From: Prostheceraeus crozeri
Lineage: Eukaryota; Platyhelminthes; Polycladida; Euryleptidae
NCBI GenBank assembly: GCA_907163375.1
Contig: CAJQUW010012905.1
Location: forward strand, 52,610-116,609
Direction: 5' to 3'
Length of the DNA: 64,000 nt
The position numbers and the translations under genes were made by a program. How positions within the stretch are numbered: position 1 is the first letter of the stretch; each line of letters begins with the position of its first letter. This document shows, piece after piece, positions 1-11,019 of this stretch. The notes beneath the pieces were generated by a model. It searched no databases, was not told the DNA's origin, and saw only the letters and a program-made list of their open reading frames with translations.

Positions 1-94
1 TAGAAACACTGTTTAGACCAAAGGTCAATATAAACCTTAATTATGCATAAAAGCAAGTCTGCATCAAGTTCGATGTAGAAACACTGTTTAGACC
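1..94. repeat. Short direct repeat at window edge
   Basis: The 19-base word TAGAAACACTGTTTAGACC occurs at 1-19 and again at 76-94, a 75-bp period. The window begins inside the first copy, so this is probably the end of a tandem repeat that extends to the left. No coding content is seen. Confidence 0.6.
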
Positions 95-2035
95 GGCTCT
101 ATCTGCTGAGCCACAGGAATTACGACCAATTTCAATAACCAGACAGAAAGCAGTCACTGCCAAATTCTGAACGTTATAGCGAGCTAGTGAGTGAGCGAAA
201 TGCCATTTCGGTGCTCTGGCTCAGATTTGCGCGACTCATCTTTCTCTCTATTCATGCAACGAAACCGTTGAATGACAGTCGTAAGTCAAGGAATAAGTGG
301 ACCGGTCTCTTAAAAGAATTAGTCAATATCATGCGCTCCTGCAGGATAGGAATAAAAAACATCACTATAGGCTGTGAAGTTTATCAGTTTATCAGATAGA
401 ATTGGAGGTCTGAAACAACTCATCCAATATTTTCGAAAATCACCCGGTAATTTCTTCAATTTCCTGGTGATAGAATATGTTATGAAGATTGATACGCAAC
501 CGGAAATACATTCATTCTCTGGACTGTGATCAATTGCAGCGCTCGCATCTTGAAACAACTATCAGATTATTTGTTAGAAAATGTTAACATGCAAAAAGTT
601 TAATACAGCTCTTCTATTTCTTCTGAGATCTATCTAATAGAATTGATGACATGGCCACAGAAGAAATTGTGACTAGACATGGCCAAAGGCGAGCGAACGG
701 TTTACGGCTAGACGAGGCTCCAGATAGAAAATATCAGCTCAGCTAAAATTCTGGCCGTTGTAGCCGATAAGATATGTGAAACAAGAATTTTGAAGATTTC
801 TGCCACGATTGAAAAATCCAATTAACTGTGCATAGCTCTCATTATTTATATCTGTTTAAATTTGCATTCTGAAGGCTACACATTCGCACATAAAACTTGA
901 ACAGATTCAAAACGATTAAACCTAATAGTGTGGCACTCTGTGTTAGTATATGGCCCTTTTATATTCGCAGTTCAAGGAATGGGATATTCACGAGCCTGGA
1001 TGAAGTACTTCCGAAGATTAGACACTTTTTATAAACCGGCATAGACGCTTTAATTCCAATCGACTTAAGACAGGCTTTCTCGATCTGACGAAATCATTTG
1101 ATTCAAGCAACAATATCAATTAATCTATATTGACAAGCTATCGACTCATCAATTACACAGATATCCCTGAAAATTGCAAAATATTTTTTGTAAAACATTA
1201 AAATCTTCTTTCAAAGAGAAAGAAGTTCGAATGAGACTCATTAAGCTTACTAAAAATAATTAAGACTAATTTGCCGATGAAGTTGAGCACGTAAAGCACG
1301 CGAATTTAAGAAAATTCAGCTATGGCTTCGTCTATGTTCAGCTATACAGAGGTACGCCTATCGCGATAATGCATAAATGTAGTGGTAACATGTAAAAATG
1401 AGATAACTTAGTGAAATCTCTGTGGGAATGAGGTTGGTTAAATGAAATATTTTAAACGTTGCAGCTTACTCGAAAATGTTTACCCCTCATGTCTAATGTC
1501 CGTCTAATTCACGCCCGTCTAATGTCACGTTACCAGAATTGACTTTATCTCATTGCAGCGAACCATCAATTAGAGCCAACGCTGTGCAAAGTATCTTGCA
1601 GTCAAAGCTCGATAATTAAGAGTATAAATACCAGGTTTACTATCTCTTAATTATTGAAAGTCTGAATTCAAAAGCAACTTATATAAGCCGCCAAATATAC
1701 AAAAAATGCCGCGGCCGTATGATCTTAATTGACCGAAGTCTTAATTGTCCGTGTCCGAATTAACGAGCTTCGACTGGATTTACTGTATTCATGCGAAGCG
1801 ATTCGTTAACGATGTCATTCTGTCCGCACGATTATATTTGAATGGTCGTGAAAAATTGGCTTGCTTTACCTATAGTCAAATATTTATAACCAGAGGAACA
1901 TTTTTTACATCACATCTAATTCAAAAGTTATCTGTTGAAATATTTCAGTCAATTTAGTGCTTGGTATAATGTGTAGTGCGCAGGTAAACCGCTATTAATT
2001 ACTTAATTTATCTATCATCACTTCATTCGACTTAC
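95..2035. other. AT-rich non-coding stretch
   Basis: I see no supported gene. The short open frames here lack splice sites, domain motifs or coding-like composition. A small internal repetition of the word GACATTAGACG is visible around 1490-1535 on the minus strand. The stretch lies downstream of the minus-strand exons at 2036-3336 and could hold further exons or a 3' UTR of that gene, but none could be recognised. Confidence 0.4.
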
Positions 2036-2106
2036 CTGATACGAATTTCGTTTGATAAGTAATCCGTTCTATCAATATTTTCGGCTCAAGATATTCCTCG
2101 CATTTT
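2036..2106 (-). CDS. Candidate exon of unrecognised gene (last in series)
   Basis: On the minus strand a 71-base block is bounded by an AG (at 2107-2108) and a strong donor, CAG followed by GTAAGT (2031-2035). One of its frames is fully open and reads KCEEYLEPKILIERITYQ and onward to KFVS. The acceptor has a poor pyrimidine tract, and the phase does not simply match the preceding candidate exon at 2455-2590, which ends on a whole codon. The exon may therefore start slightly later or an exon may lie between. No domain is recognised. Confidence 0.35.
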
Positions 2107-2454
2107 CTATATTGTAATTTGGTTGATAATCCATTAATAAGATCAATCAATTTACATACGATGTCCACAGGTGTCAGTCAGGCAACTCCAAAAGTATACT
2201 TGTACATTGTAATGCAGCACAGTATGGTTACACATGGTTCACTCAACTTTTTAAGTAGCCACTGCTTTGAATTGTCTTAAATTGAAAAACGTAATTTACT
2301 TAAATTACAGGTGCTCTATATACAAGGTTGCAAGAGGTATCCAAGGAGACATGATAAAAGCTAAGGGTTAATAGGTTAATTAATTTAATAGGTCTGATTT
2401 ACTTCACACTTCAATTACCAATACAATTGTCATAAAACGAGGAAGTATACTTAC

Positions 2455-2590
2455 CCGATCAGCATCACGGCTTATGGAATAATCTTTGAATCTGGGGCAA
2501 TAACTGGTCGATAGACTTTCCACGTCGCTCTCTTTATCAGTGTCCGTTTCCATTGATTCAGTTTCAGGAAGATTTGTGGTTGATGACATG
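2455..2590 (-). CDS. Candidate acidic exon of unrecognised gene
   Basis: This minus-strand block of 136 bases is bounded by a pyrimidine-rich acceptor (TTCTGTTATCCAG) and a consensus donor, CGG followed by GTAAGT. The open frame encodes a serine/acid-rich segment, SSTTNLPETESMETDTDKES and onward through DVESLSTSYCPRFKDYSISRDADR. Glu, Asp, Ser and Thr dominate the first half, typical of a disordered or phosphorylated linker. An alternative frame is open for most of the exon but stops near its end. The good splice signals on both sides are the main evidence. The gene was not recognised. Confidence 0.55.
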
Positions 2591-2654
2591 CTGGATAACA
2601 GAAATAGGACACCGTTTATCATTGTATACTGTAAACAATAAATAGGCGGCTTAC

Positions 2655-2694
2655 CACTTATTAACGTTGACTTGCACTGCGTTACGGAACTCAT
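2655..2694 (-). CDS. Candidate 40-nt microexon
   Basis: A 40-base block on the minus strand lies between an acceptor (GTATAG) and a donor (GTGGTAAGC). It begins with ATGAGTTCC, so it could be a coding first exon or an internal microexon. Read from that ATG it leaves one base over, whereas the acidic exon at 2455-2590 needs two bases before its CATG start in its best frame. The frame of the microexon is therefore unresolved, and transcript data would be needed to settle it. Confidence 0.35.
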
Positions 2695-3245
2695 CTATAC
2701 TTGCTTTCCGTTTCCTTCCAAATTTTTGTCGCATAAATAACAATTTCTCATTTGGGGCCAAAGACGCCCCAAATTCTTTCAGGCGCCGTATGAGTCAGAT
2801 TCTCCAAAACTTCTGTAATTCATAATTTGCATTCATGAGTGATCGATGCACGTATGAGAATTATCCATTTTTCCCAATGTGGGATCAGGACAATTTTTTA
2901 ATTTTTCGTCAAGATAATCTAAGTTATGAATCCACCATACAAATTTAAGTCTGCAAGTATGACATAAGCACAGATTCATAATCCCCGTATTGACGTATCT
3001 AATTTTAGCATTGCACTTGAAACGTAGATCACTTGGTTATTAAAACTCAAAATGTAGGCGTGGACAGCAACTGAATGATCTGCATTTAGACATGAAGTCA
3101 GATATTTCTTTGTTTCAAGGGCCATTAATTCGAAAATTAAGTATACTTAAATGACTACGGATCAATCTTGTAAGCTTATTGTAATGCTTGTAAGCATTAG
3201 GCGGAAAATTCTCATAGATGGATGGATGTCTGAAATGAAGCTTAC

Positions 3246-3336
3246 CTTTGCATCTTCATTATTATTGTCTGTTAAGACGGGATGTTCATCAGAGATTGCT
3301 TCGCAAATGAAGGATAACTGCGTTGAATCCAAATAC
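3246..3336 (-). CDS. Candidate exon of unrecognised gene (first in series)
   Basis: This 91-base minus-strand block runs from an acceptor preceded by a pyrimidine-rich tract (TTTCTTTTTATTCCCGATAG) to a consensus donor, AAAG followed by GTAAGC. The open frame reads YLDSTQLSFICEAISDEHPV and then LTDNNNEDAK, ending in phase 0. Together with the blocks at 2655-2694, 2455-2590 and 2036-2106 it suggests a host gene on the minus strand with short exons and introns of 64-551 bases. The protein was not recognised. The gene may extend to higher coordinates. Confidence 0.5.
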
Positions 3337-4304
3337 CTATCGGGAATAAAAAGAAAAATTCGTTTATTTATATGAACTTTATATGAACCTCTATCACAAT
3401 TTAGCTCATCTTGAATATTCTGACTAAGCACAGCTTCCTTTTACGCAAATGCTGACAATTACTTTATTAACCTTATTCAAACTTTTTGCACATATGGCTT
3501 TTATCAAGTTAATTTCCGAAATACACAGTACACAGATTTTTTCCGATCGCGAGGTTTCGGCTAACAGCTTGATCATATAGAATGAAAGCAATGAAAAACA
3601 CACGGGTCAGACAGGAGTCGTAATTTCAACGCGAAATTAACTTACTTCTTTCTAATTACTTTATTATATAACCGGATATGAGGAGACCTGCTGTCCTTAA
3701 AATAGCTAGGTCAATTTTTGGGGTACCCACACATTAATTAACATAAGGAAAATGGTAAGATGTTGAACGTGAGCTATTTGACTCATTTTTTGTTCGATGG
3801 ATGAAGTCCGAAATGATTAAATAAATTAGTTTCCTTTACGGTTCTATATCTGCAACCGTTTATGCAACATTCGAAGACCATTCAATTCAACAAATAAATT
3901 GGGAAATTATTTCAGGGAATTCAGGGGATTTCAGGGGGGACTACACTCGAAATGTACTAGTAAATAGTTTGATCATAACCATCATCGATTATCAAAAAAA
4001 AATTGTGGATGACATTGATACTGTACGAACGGATAGCATATCGCAAATTTCAAAATTTTCATATATTATGCCTACTGCACACGCACACATTTTCTCTCAT
4101 TTATTCTTCTTTGCCTACAGCAGGAGCGATAATTTTCAATGCTACTGACATCGTATTTACTCAATTATAACGTCAACAGGCTCTCGTCTAAGCATTTGCA
4201 AGCATATTTGCGTCATGCATTCAATGTCTGTAAGGTCTGGACATCTCATCACGTCTTTTACACATTTACAAACATGTGTTAGCATATAATTATTGGTCAA
4301 CATG
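3337..4304. other. Non-coding stretch
   Basis: I see no gene or clear repeat. A weak possible minus-strand donor (GTAAGT, around 3641) lacks a convincing exon behind it. The stretch may be the intron or upstream flank of the minus-strand exon series. Confidence 0.35.
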
Positions 4305-5148
4305 ACACATTCTTATGATAATCTGGTCTTCGACATCGTGGACAACGTGCAGGGTAACTCATTTGACATCCGAATCATGTAAAGCAAGTCTGGGGAGGTC
4401 CTCCAAGAAAGTGCTTTTGCCTGAATTAGTGACCAGAACGGAATTTGCCATAAAACGTGTCTTTCACTTAGCGAAATTGTGAAATGATAGAAATAGTGCA
4501 CAATTCTTGTGATAATCTGGTCTTCGACATCGTGGACAACGTGCAGAGTAATTCATTTGACATCCGAATCATGTTAAGCAAGTCTAGGGAGGTCCTCCAA
4601 GAAAGTGCTTTTGCCTGAATTAGTGACCAGAACGGAATTTGCCATAAAAACGTCTCTTTCACTTAGCGAAATTGTGAAATGATAGAAATAGTGCACAATT
4701 CTTGTGATAATCTGGTCTTCGACATCGTGGACAACGTGCAGAGTAACTCATTTGACATCCGAATCATGTTAAGCAAGTCTGGGGAGGTCCTCCAAGAAAG
4801 TGCTTTTGCTTGAATTAGTGACCAGAACGGAATTTGCCATAAAAACGTGTCTCTTTCACTTAGCGAAATTGTGAAATGATAGAAATAGTGCACAATTCTT
4901 GTGATAATCTGGTCTTCGACATCGTGGACAACGTGCAGAGAAACTCATTTGACATCCGAATCATGTTAAGCAAGTCTGGGGAGGTCCTCCAAGAAAGTGC
5001 TTTTGCTTGAATTAGTGACCAGAACGGAATTTGCCATAAAAACGTGTCTCTTTTACTTAGCGAAATTGTGAAATGATAGAAATAGTGCACAATTCTTGTG
5101 ATAATCTGGTCTTCGACATCGTGGACAACGTGCAGAGTAACTCATTTG
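4305..5148. repeat. Tandem array of ~195-bp units (4.2 copies)
   Basis: The word GATAATCTGGTCTTCGACAT recurs at 4317, 4511, 4706, 4903 and 5100, giving unit lengths of 194, 195, 197 and 197 bases. The last unit is cut off after about 48 bases. Units are nearly identical and differ by single substitutions and one- to three-base indels. The minus strand is open across parts of each unit with the same ~75-residue peptide repeated, but a stop ends it in every unit and nothing about it looks like a domain, so the frames are a by-product of the repeat. It is a young local satellite-like duplication. Confidence 0.9.
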
Positions 5149-8100
5149 TATCCTCCTATTTTTGTATCATGTCATTTAAGTTCTAACTCTTATTTCATAA
5201 TACCGGGTAGCCCAAGTAGCTACAAGGGATCGAATTGTAAGATAGCCTAATAGCCCTACTATAAGCACAGTAGAAAAATGTGTGGGAGACACGATAATTG
5301 CGAATGGTTTAGGGTTATTTGGGTAGTTTACATAATTCAAGTTAACCTGTATGCGGGATGTAATGGACTAAGCTGAAAGCCTTAGGTATCTTATAATTTT
5401 TTCCTCTTGTCGTAGGCTTTTACATGTGATAGGCACAAATGCAGCATTTCAGTAGGCCTACATATCCAAAGTACGTTTTAATAACCTAAACAAGCTAGTA
5501 AATAATTTCTGTATAAATAGTAGCTCCAAGAACAAACCCGCTTTTTTACGAAGCATCTAGGCTTACATGTAGAGCGTATCAAGTTAGGTATACCTTCTAG
5601 AGAAAATACAGGTACCTAACTTCTCGTAGACTCGTTTACTGATTCGTCCAACTGATGTTGAGTGAGACATAAAGGTAGACATAATTACATATGTGATAGG
5701 CCCTGGGAAAGTTACATCCCTCGAGCATGGGTGGTACGCCAGAACGTAGTTGATTCGCTGAGATTGTCTATTCTTCCCTATGTGTAATAGGAAATGAATG
5801 CTAAGGAATACAGTTTTTAACTTCTTTTCGCCGTGCGTGAGTCGAATAAACCTTCAAGATAACTTTCTAATAACTCTCGTCTACCGAACTCGAGTTTTGA
5901 TTTTGATGGACATGGCAAGCGACATGTCGAGGCCACGAGGTCTTCACTTTTCTCCTCCCTAAACATATTCTTACCTATCCAATGCAATTTATAATATGAA
6001 TAATACAGGTTATCAAAATGCGACTCTTACTGTTTCGAGTCTCAATTCAAAAATAATTATTAACCATAATTCTGCATTCTAAAGGTACAACATAACATTC
6101 TCATAATTCAAGGGTATTCCGGGGTATTCAAAGAAATATGTTACATAAATAATTATCAATGGTTTAAATTTATGCGAACGTTGAATATTATTTATGTCTT
6201 ATTCACATACTATTTCGCTCAATGGCTAATCACATAAAAACGATGCGACAGACGTGTAGTTCATTTGAAAGAACAGGAGCGTAAGTTTTGCAGTTCTCAC
6301 TCGTCGAAGATAGCAAATTCTAATTTCATTATCCATTGAAAGCAGTCGGCGTATTCTCATTGGTCTATCATCAAATTTAAGCCAATTAAAAAGGAGCGCT
6401 GACTCTTTCGTATGATTAAGTTTGTCACTTGTGTTGAATGTTTCATTCCATTTCTGATCTGAAGATCATTTCAATGTCCCTTAATCCACAAATGATATCT
6501 AGATCCTTGATTTACGCTTCAAGCATAACTTTTCATTGCTCTAGAACTCAAAACCAAATATATATATATATTCATTTTCTTCTCAGTGAAATCAATCACA
6601 TGTACAGAAATGTTAAAGTTTTACAAGTTAAAATCAACGAATGATGATTGAGATGGAGCACGTGATTCTCAAATCAACGCTCTGCTTTTCCATATGCTAA
6701 TGTTAATGAATGTGAATGAGAAATGAAGACATTGATGGGGTGGGTGATAGGAGAATAATTGATGAATCTTAATTGCTGAAGAAGTGGATGGATGGAGCAC
6801 CCGCTGAATGTCACTCATTGTCAACTTGCTTACGTCATTAAGCTGACATTGAGATGTTACAACTGCATTGCAATGAATTCCAAAAGACGTTGAGTGATAC
6901 AGTCATTTTAAGTCAGTAAGAGCCTCTCGAAATGTTATGCGTCGTATAATACGGGCGTAAAATAATAAGTCACCGCACCTACAGACAATCTGATTCATAC
7001 ATTCTAACCATATTCTAAGTCATTGATCTCTTTGAGCGCCCTCTACAATACTTTTCATAATTTGCATTTCATATGATTTTATTGCAATATATATAACTTT
7101 CAGAAACTGCAATTTTTCAGTTTATATATAAATCGTAATAGTTTTATATCATCAAATTATAAATTGCACTATTTCTGTATTATCGGATATATATTGCAAT
7201 TTTTCCGCAATTTTGTCAACCAGTGTGGCCTACGGACCCTATGAAATATTGCAGACCATATTTCGGACCTTCACATATATTGTGAATACGGACCCTCTAA
7301 AGATTTCATGCACTATTGGATAAAATCAACTTTGCTTTTTTCTTTAAACTTTATTGTTAGCAATTTTTCATGTATGCAAGCATTAATCAGTAATAAATAA
7401 CACACGTGACAGAATTTTTCTCAAAATAATTTCGGACCATCGTAATACGGACCCTTTCCTACCTGTAATACGGACCATTTTGCCTAACAGTGTAGAGACA
7501 CGAATGAAACTTCCAGATTATTCTGCGCTATTTCTTTTTGTGAAATGAAGCGATGACCTCTATTTCACCCCTCGAGTTGAAATGTGATCTTCCGATTGCG
7601 CTGCGCTATCGAAGGCGCACGAGAAAGTTATCTGCTATCGGGCTGGACTGGACAAAGCGCTCTTCTATTAATAGAATTCTCTATCTCCCTTCTCTCCCTC
7701 ACTGTATCACAGGCTTGAAGCGACCGAGATATTATGCAACACTCATTGAGGATTCTTCCATTCATTCACAATTTAATGAATGAACAATAATACAACTTGC
7801 AACCTTGATTGACCAAAAAATTGACAAGCGGTGAAATTCAGGCATAGTCAGAATCATGGTCAGAATGATATAAAGTTCACGGTCAAGTCAAGAATTTTGA
7901 GCAATTTTTTTCATTGTCATCGATGCGTCATGCAAATATATATGAAGCATTGCAGTTTGACGCAACATTTCACGATTGAATGCATCATCATCATGTAGCG
8001 AAAATCACTGAGAGAAATGAGAGCTAAGGTTATTTATTCCAAGGAAAAACTTGCCTAGATGTGCCAGACAGCCGATCGATGACAGTTTCGGGCCAGTCCA

Positions 8101-8639
8101 CTAACATTGGAGATAAGTTTTTCTTAGAAATCACAACAAATTCGCTGCTCAATGTGTGTGACAACTCTGGGGTCGTTCTATTTCAAAATTAGCTCGTGTG
8201 AATTTAAGGGCTGACTCACGACCACTCCCTGTCAAAAAAATAAACGTGAAAATTGGGGGGGCCAAACCTCGACTTCAAGACATCACATTTCACGTCATTT
8301 TTCGATGAGAGCGGTCACAAATTGATATGATCATGCATTTTTACTTCCAAATAAGCCATTTTCGAAAAATTTGTTGGTCCCAATTTTTTCATGTGGCCCA
8401 AGACTTTTTGACGAGGGACCCACGACTCATTTTCTCGCGGGAAATGCATCGATCTAGTTTGATTAAATGCGTTCGAATTTCTGCATCAGAAGCGTCTTTT
8501 TCCACAAGCATTCTACATTTGAGTCTTAATTAGAAACTCTGAAGCTGATTGCCGAAATTTTTGCAATTTATCAGTTTTGCGAAGCCGGAATATTGCCTTT
8601 CTGACATCATGGAGGCATTTAAATACTAAAACCAGACAT
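5149..8639. other. AT-rich non-coding stretch
   Basis: No supported gene is visible in this 3.5-kb stretch. Between about 7080 and 7200 the sequence is rich in ATATAT words. Between about 7230 and 7490 the word CGGACC recurs several times at irregular spacing, without a clean period. The open frames (for example around 6438, 7553 and 8327 on the plus strand) have no recognisable motifs or splice context. Confidence 0.35.
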
Positions 8640-8800
8640 ATGATGAAGGTCGCCGTTGGCACTCGAGGCAACTGCTGACAGCGGTCGCCGGGCAACGGTC
8701 GCCCACATACAGTCGAGGCGACCGCCACCAGGAGTCGCCGGGCGGCGGCGACTTCGGCGACGCCGAGGGCTGTCGCGGCAACCGCTGGGCGACTTTTGTG
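8640..8800. repeat. GC-rich block of GTCGCC/GGCGAC words
   Basis: This ~160-base block is strongly GC-rich in an AT-rich region and is built from repeated GTCGCC, GGCGAC and GCGACC words, with a near-palindrome around 8731-8753 (AGTCGCCGGGCGGCGGCGAC). It directly precedes the 32-bp minisatellite. It could be a transposon end or a CpG-dense repeat. No gene is seen. Confidence 0.5.
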
Positions 8801-8804
8801 GTTG

Positions 8805-9262
8805 ATAGGGCCAGGACTCCGACTCTACACTATTATGGAAATCTAGCACTCCGACTCCAGACTATGATGGGACTCTACACTTTGGTGGGACTCCACGACT
8901 CCGACTCTACACTTTGGTGGGACTCCAGGACTCCGACTCTACACTTTGGTGGGACTCCAGGACTCCGACTCTACACTTTGGTGGGACTCCACGACTCCGA
9001 CTCTACACTTTGGTGGGACTCCAGGACTCCGACTCTACACTTTGGTGGGACTCCAGGACTCCAGGACTCCGACTCTACACTTTGGTGGGACTCCAGGACT
9101 CCGACTCTACACTTTGGTGGGACTCCACGACTCCGACTCTACACTTTGGTGGGACTCCACGACTCCGACTCTACACTATTATGGAAATCTAGCACTCCGA
9201 CTCCAGACTATGATGGGACTCAAGACTTTGGTGGGACTGCAGCACTCCGACTCCACATCCCA
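8805..9262. repeat. 32-bp minisatellite
   Basis: About a dozen near-identical 32-base units containing GACTCCGACTCTACACTTTG and GTGGGACTCCA follow head to tail from about 8870 to 9180, flanked by more diverged units out to about 9262. Variants alternate between CCAGGACTCC and CCACGACTCC, and one unit has an extra CCAGGACT. As 32 is not a multiple of three and stops are absent, three plus-strand frames stay open for up to 173 codons. Those peptides are artefacts of the repeat. It probably lies in an intron or downstream of the minus-strand lectin gene. Confidence 0.93.
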
Positions 9263-9449
9263 TCTTTGAACATTCGAAGTCGCATTCTACATTCGCAAAA
9301 CATCAACTCAAAGTACTAGTGACACAAAATTCACATTCATTGCAGGAGAGCGTTTAACAATTTCTAATGACACAGGAATTCCGTGAAACTCTAGCTGAAG
9401 CCCTCTATCTAATTGGATTTAACATTAATGGAATATTTTTGTTCCTTAC

Positions 9450-9907
9450 CTCCTTTAATCACCTGAACTTCACAAATTGTCATCGCATCTGGAACGTTAT
9501 CCAAGACGGTCACATACCTGCCCCGATTGTTGTTGCAGTTGAAATGAACTTTACGAACATTCATTTTTTCCGAACTTTGTCTGCAATCTGTTTGACCAAG
9601 TAGCTTGCCTCACTGCGCTTAAATATACTTTTTCACTTTCGATACCAAAAAAAGAGATAATCATGATTTCCTTCACATGATATACTGCTTCCAGATCAAC
9701 ACTCCAAGAGTGAGGGTGAGCCTCACCTTTTGTCCTCGTACAGCGATACTCACTGTCATCTCCATCTACTGCCAAGTCGGACGTTAAAGATCCGCTTGTT
9801 GAGCTTTGACTTGTTGGTTTCCTCAATGCCAAATTTTCTCCGAGTACGGATGTGATCTGATGTGAAGCGATACATGAAAGAATGTATAGGAAACCCGACC
9901 AAAGCAT
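9450..9907 (-). CDS. F-type lectin / F5/8C-like secreted protein, partial
   Basis: The minus strand from the ATG at 9907 encodes a hydrophobic signal-peptide-like start (MLWSGFLYILSCIASH), then NLALRKPTSQSSTSG, AVDGDDSEYRCT and HSWSVDLEAVYHVKEI. This is the typical opening of a fucolectin/F5/8C-type domain: a strand after the signal, the AVDG motif, then a W-VDL motif. The second half of the domain (CNNNRGRYVTVLDN, then ICEVQVIKGG) is found at about 9450-9577 in another frame and ends at a good donor, GGAG followed by GTAAGG. The halves are joined either by a very short intron between about 9645 and 9577 or by a frameshift; I cannot tell which. The family binds fucose-containing glycans, often as secreted innate-immunity lectins. 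The usual H...R-x-D sugar-binding pattern is not clear here, so function is uncertain. The gene may continue below 9450. Confidence 0.7.
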
Positions 9908-10199
9908 GTTGATCAGTTTGAACTGTGACAGTGTGATAGAGAAATGATTGCGTGGAAATATGTTATGGAGATAATTACCGTTCACAACTTCACTTTTCTG
10001 ATTTTTTAGGAACTGAACTCTATTATCTAAATGGAATAGCAGATGAACTATTAGAACCAAGAAGATGATTGGCGTCTGTAAAATAATGAAATTTAAAAGC
10101 AAATGTTTTAGTAAAGAATATTCCTGTCTTCCGTATCTGTCATTATCAGGCTGGGATAAGTCGCCTGTGTGGCGCTAATGTTTCATAATTATTTCACAA
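9831..10199 (-). repeat. Segmental duplication copy A (lectin 5' end)
   Basis: This block, covering the lectin signal-peptide exon and its upstream flank, matches 22497-22863 in the same orientation with high identity. Both copies share, for example, ATATTCCTGTCTTCCGTATC. Homology stops at the first residues of the lectin domain on one side, and a few bases before the hAT-like element end (10205) on the other. Confidence 0.85.
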
Positions 10200-10715
10200 T
10201 TTGCTAGGTATGCTCGGGATCGGGTTTCGGGATGATCCCGTCCCGACCCTCGATCCCAACTTTTTTATGCCTGTCACTCAAATGAAAATCGGTCGCTCTT
10301 TAAACTGCTACCTAATAAGTCAAATGATACACGCTACCGTTCTTAATGCGCTTTTTAATTAATTTCCATTTTAATTCATTCAGCTTGTGATGCAGAGTGC
10401 GGCGTAACTAATGTGACTATTTCTAATGTACCATAATTTTCTAATTATCCAATAAAAGTTAACAAACAAGGTCTTAACAAGGACAATTAGAAATTTACAT
10501 TGAAATTTAGTCACATTTTCTATGCCTCAACATGTACTAACAAATCGCATCACATCATATTTCTGTAGGAGGCCTACATGCATTGCATCGATGTAAACCG
10601 TTAAATAATGCCGCAATCTCTCAAAGTAAATTTTGTTAAGTCCTCGATACCTGATCGATTGTTATCGTTATCAATCTATAGGATATAAGTAAAATGATTA
10701 TCAAGATGACTAATT

Positions 10716-10947
10716 AAAAAGCCAGGAGATGCAATTTTTGTTATTCAATTTCCAATATTTCAACTTCACAGCATGCGTCAGGGATACAAAAAGGAGAGAA
10801 AAGCTATTAGGAAGACATGGAAATATAAAACTCAAAAGGTAATGTATTCAGTCCTAGCTTTTTTCTCCCTTTTGTATCCCTGACGCAGGCTGTGAAGCTG
10901 AAATATTGGAAATTGAATAACAAAAATGGCATCTCCTGGCTTTTTTA
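10716..10947. mobile_element. Small foldback (MITE-like) element, ~230 bp
   Basis: Two ~90-base arms, about 10716-10805 and 10855-10947, are inverted copies of each other: AAAAAGCCAGGAGATGC at the left matches GCATCTCCTGGCTTTTT at the right, and the matching continues through GGGATACAAAA. The ~50-base centre is AT-rich and non-coding. Such a structure would form a long hairpin as RNA or single-stranded DNA. No clear target-site duplication could be fixed because both ends run into A/T tracts. Confidence 0.8.
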
Positions 10948-11019
10948 TGAGCGGCATACATAACTTTTTTGTTAATGTTATGAGCGGCATATTACAGAAA
11001 TAATCAATTTTTGTACTCC

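Noticed and set aside
4313..5090. Repeated ~76-residue minus-strand ORFs
   Set aside because: One short frame per 195-bp tandem unit, each with its own stop; no motif and no splice context.
7230..7490. Recurrent CGGACC words as a regulatory cluster
   Set aside because: Spacing is irregular, no period or palindrome is seen, and chance or a worn repeat explains it as well.
8798..9319. Repetitive proteins of 92-173 residues on the plus strand
   Set aside because: Three overlapping frames of the 32-bp minisatellite are open because it has no stop codons; not coding.
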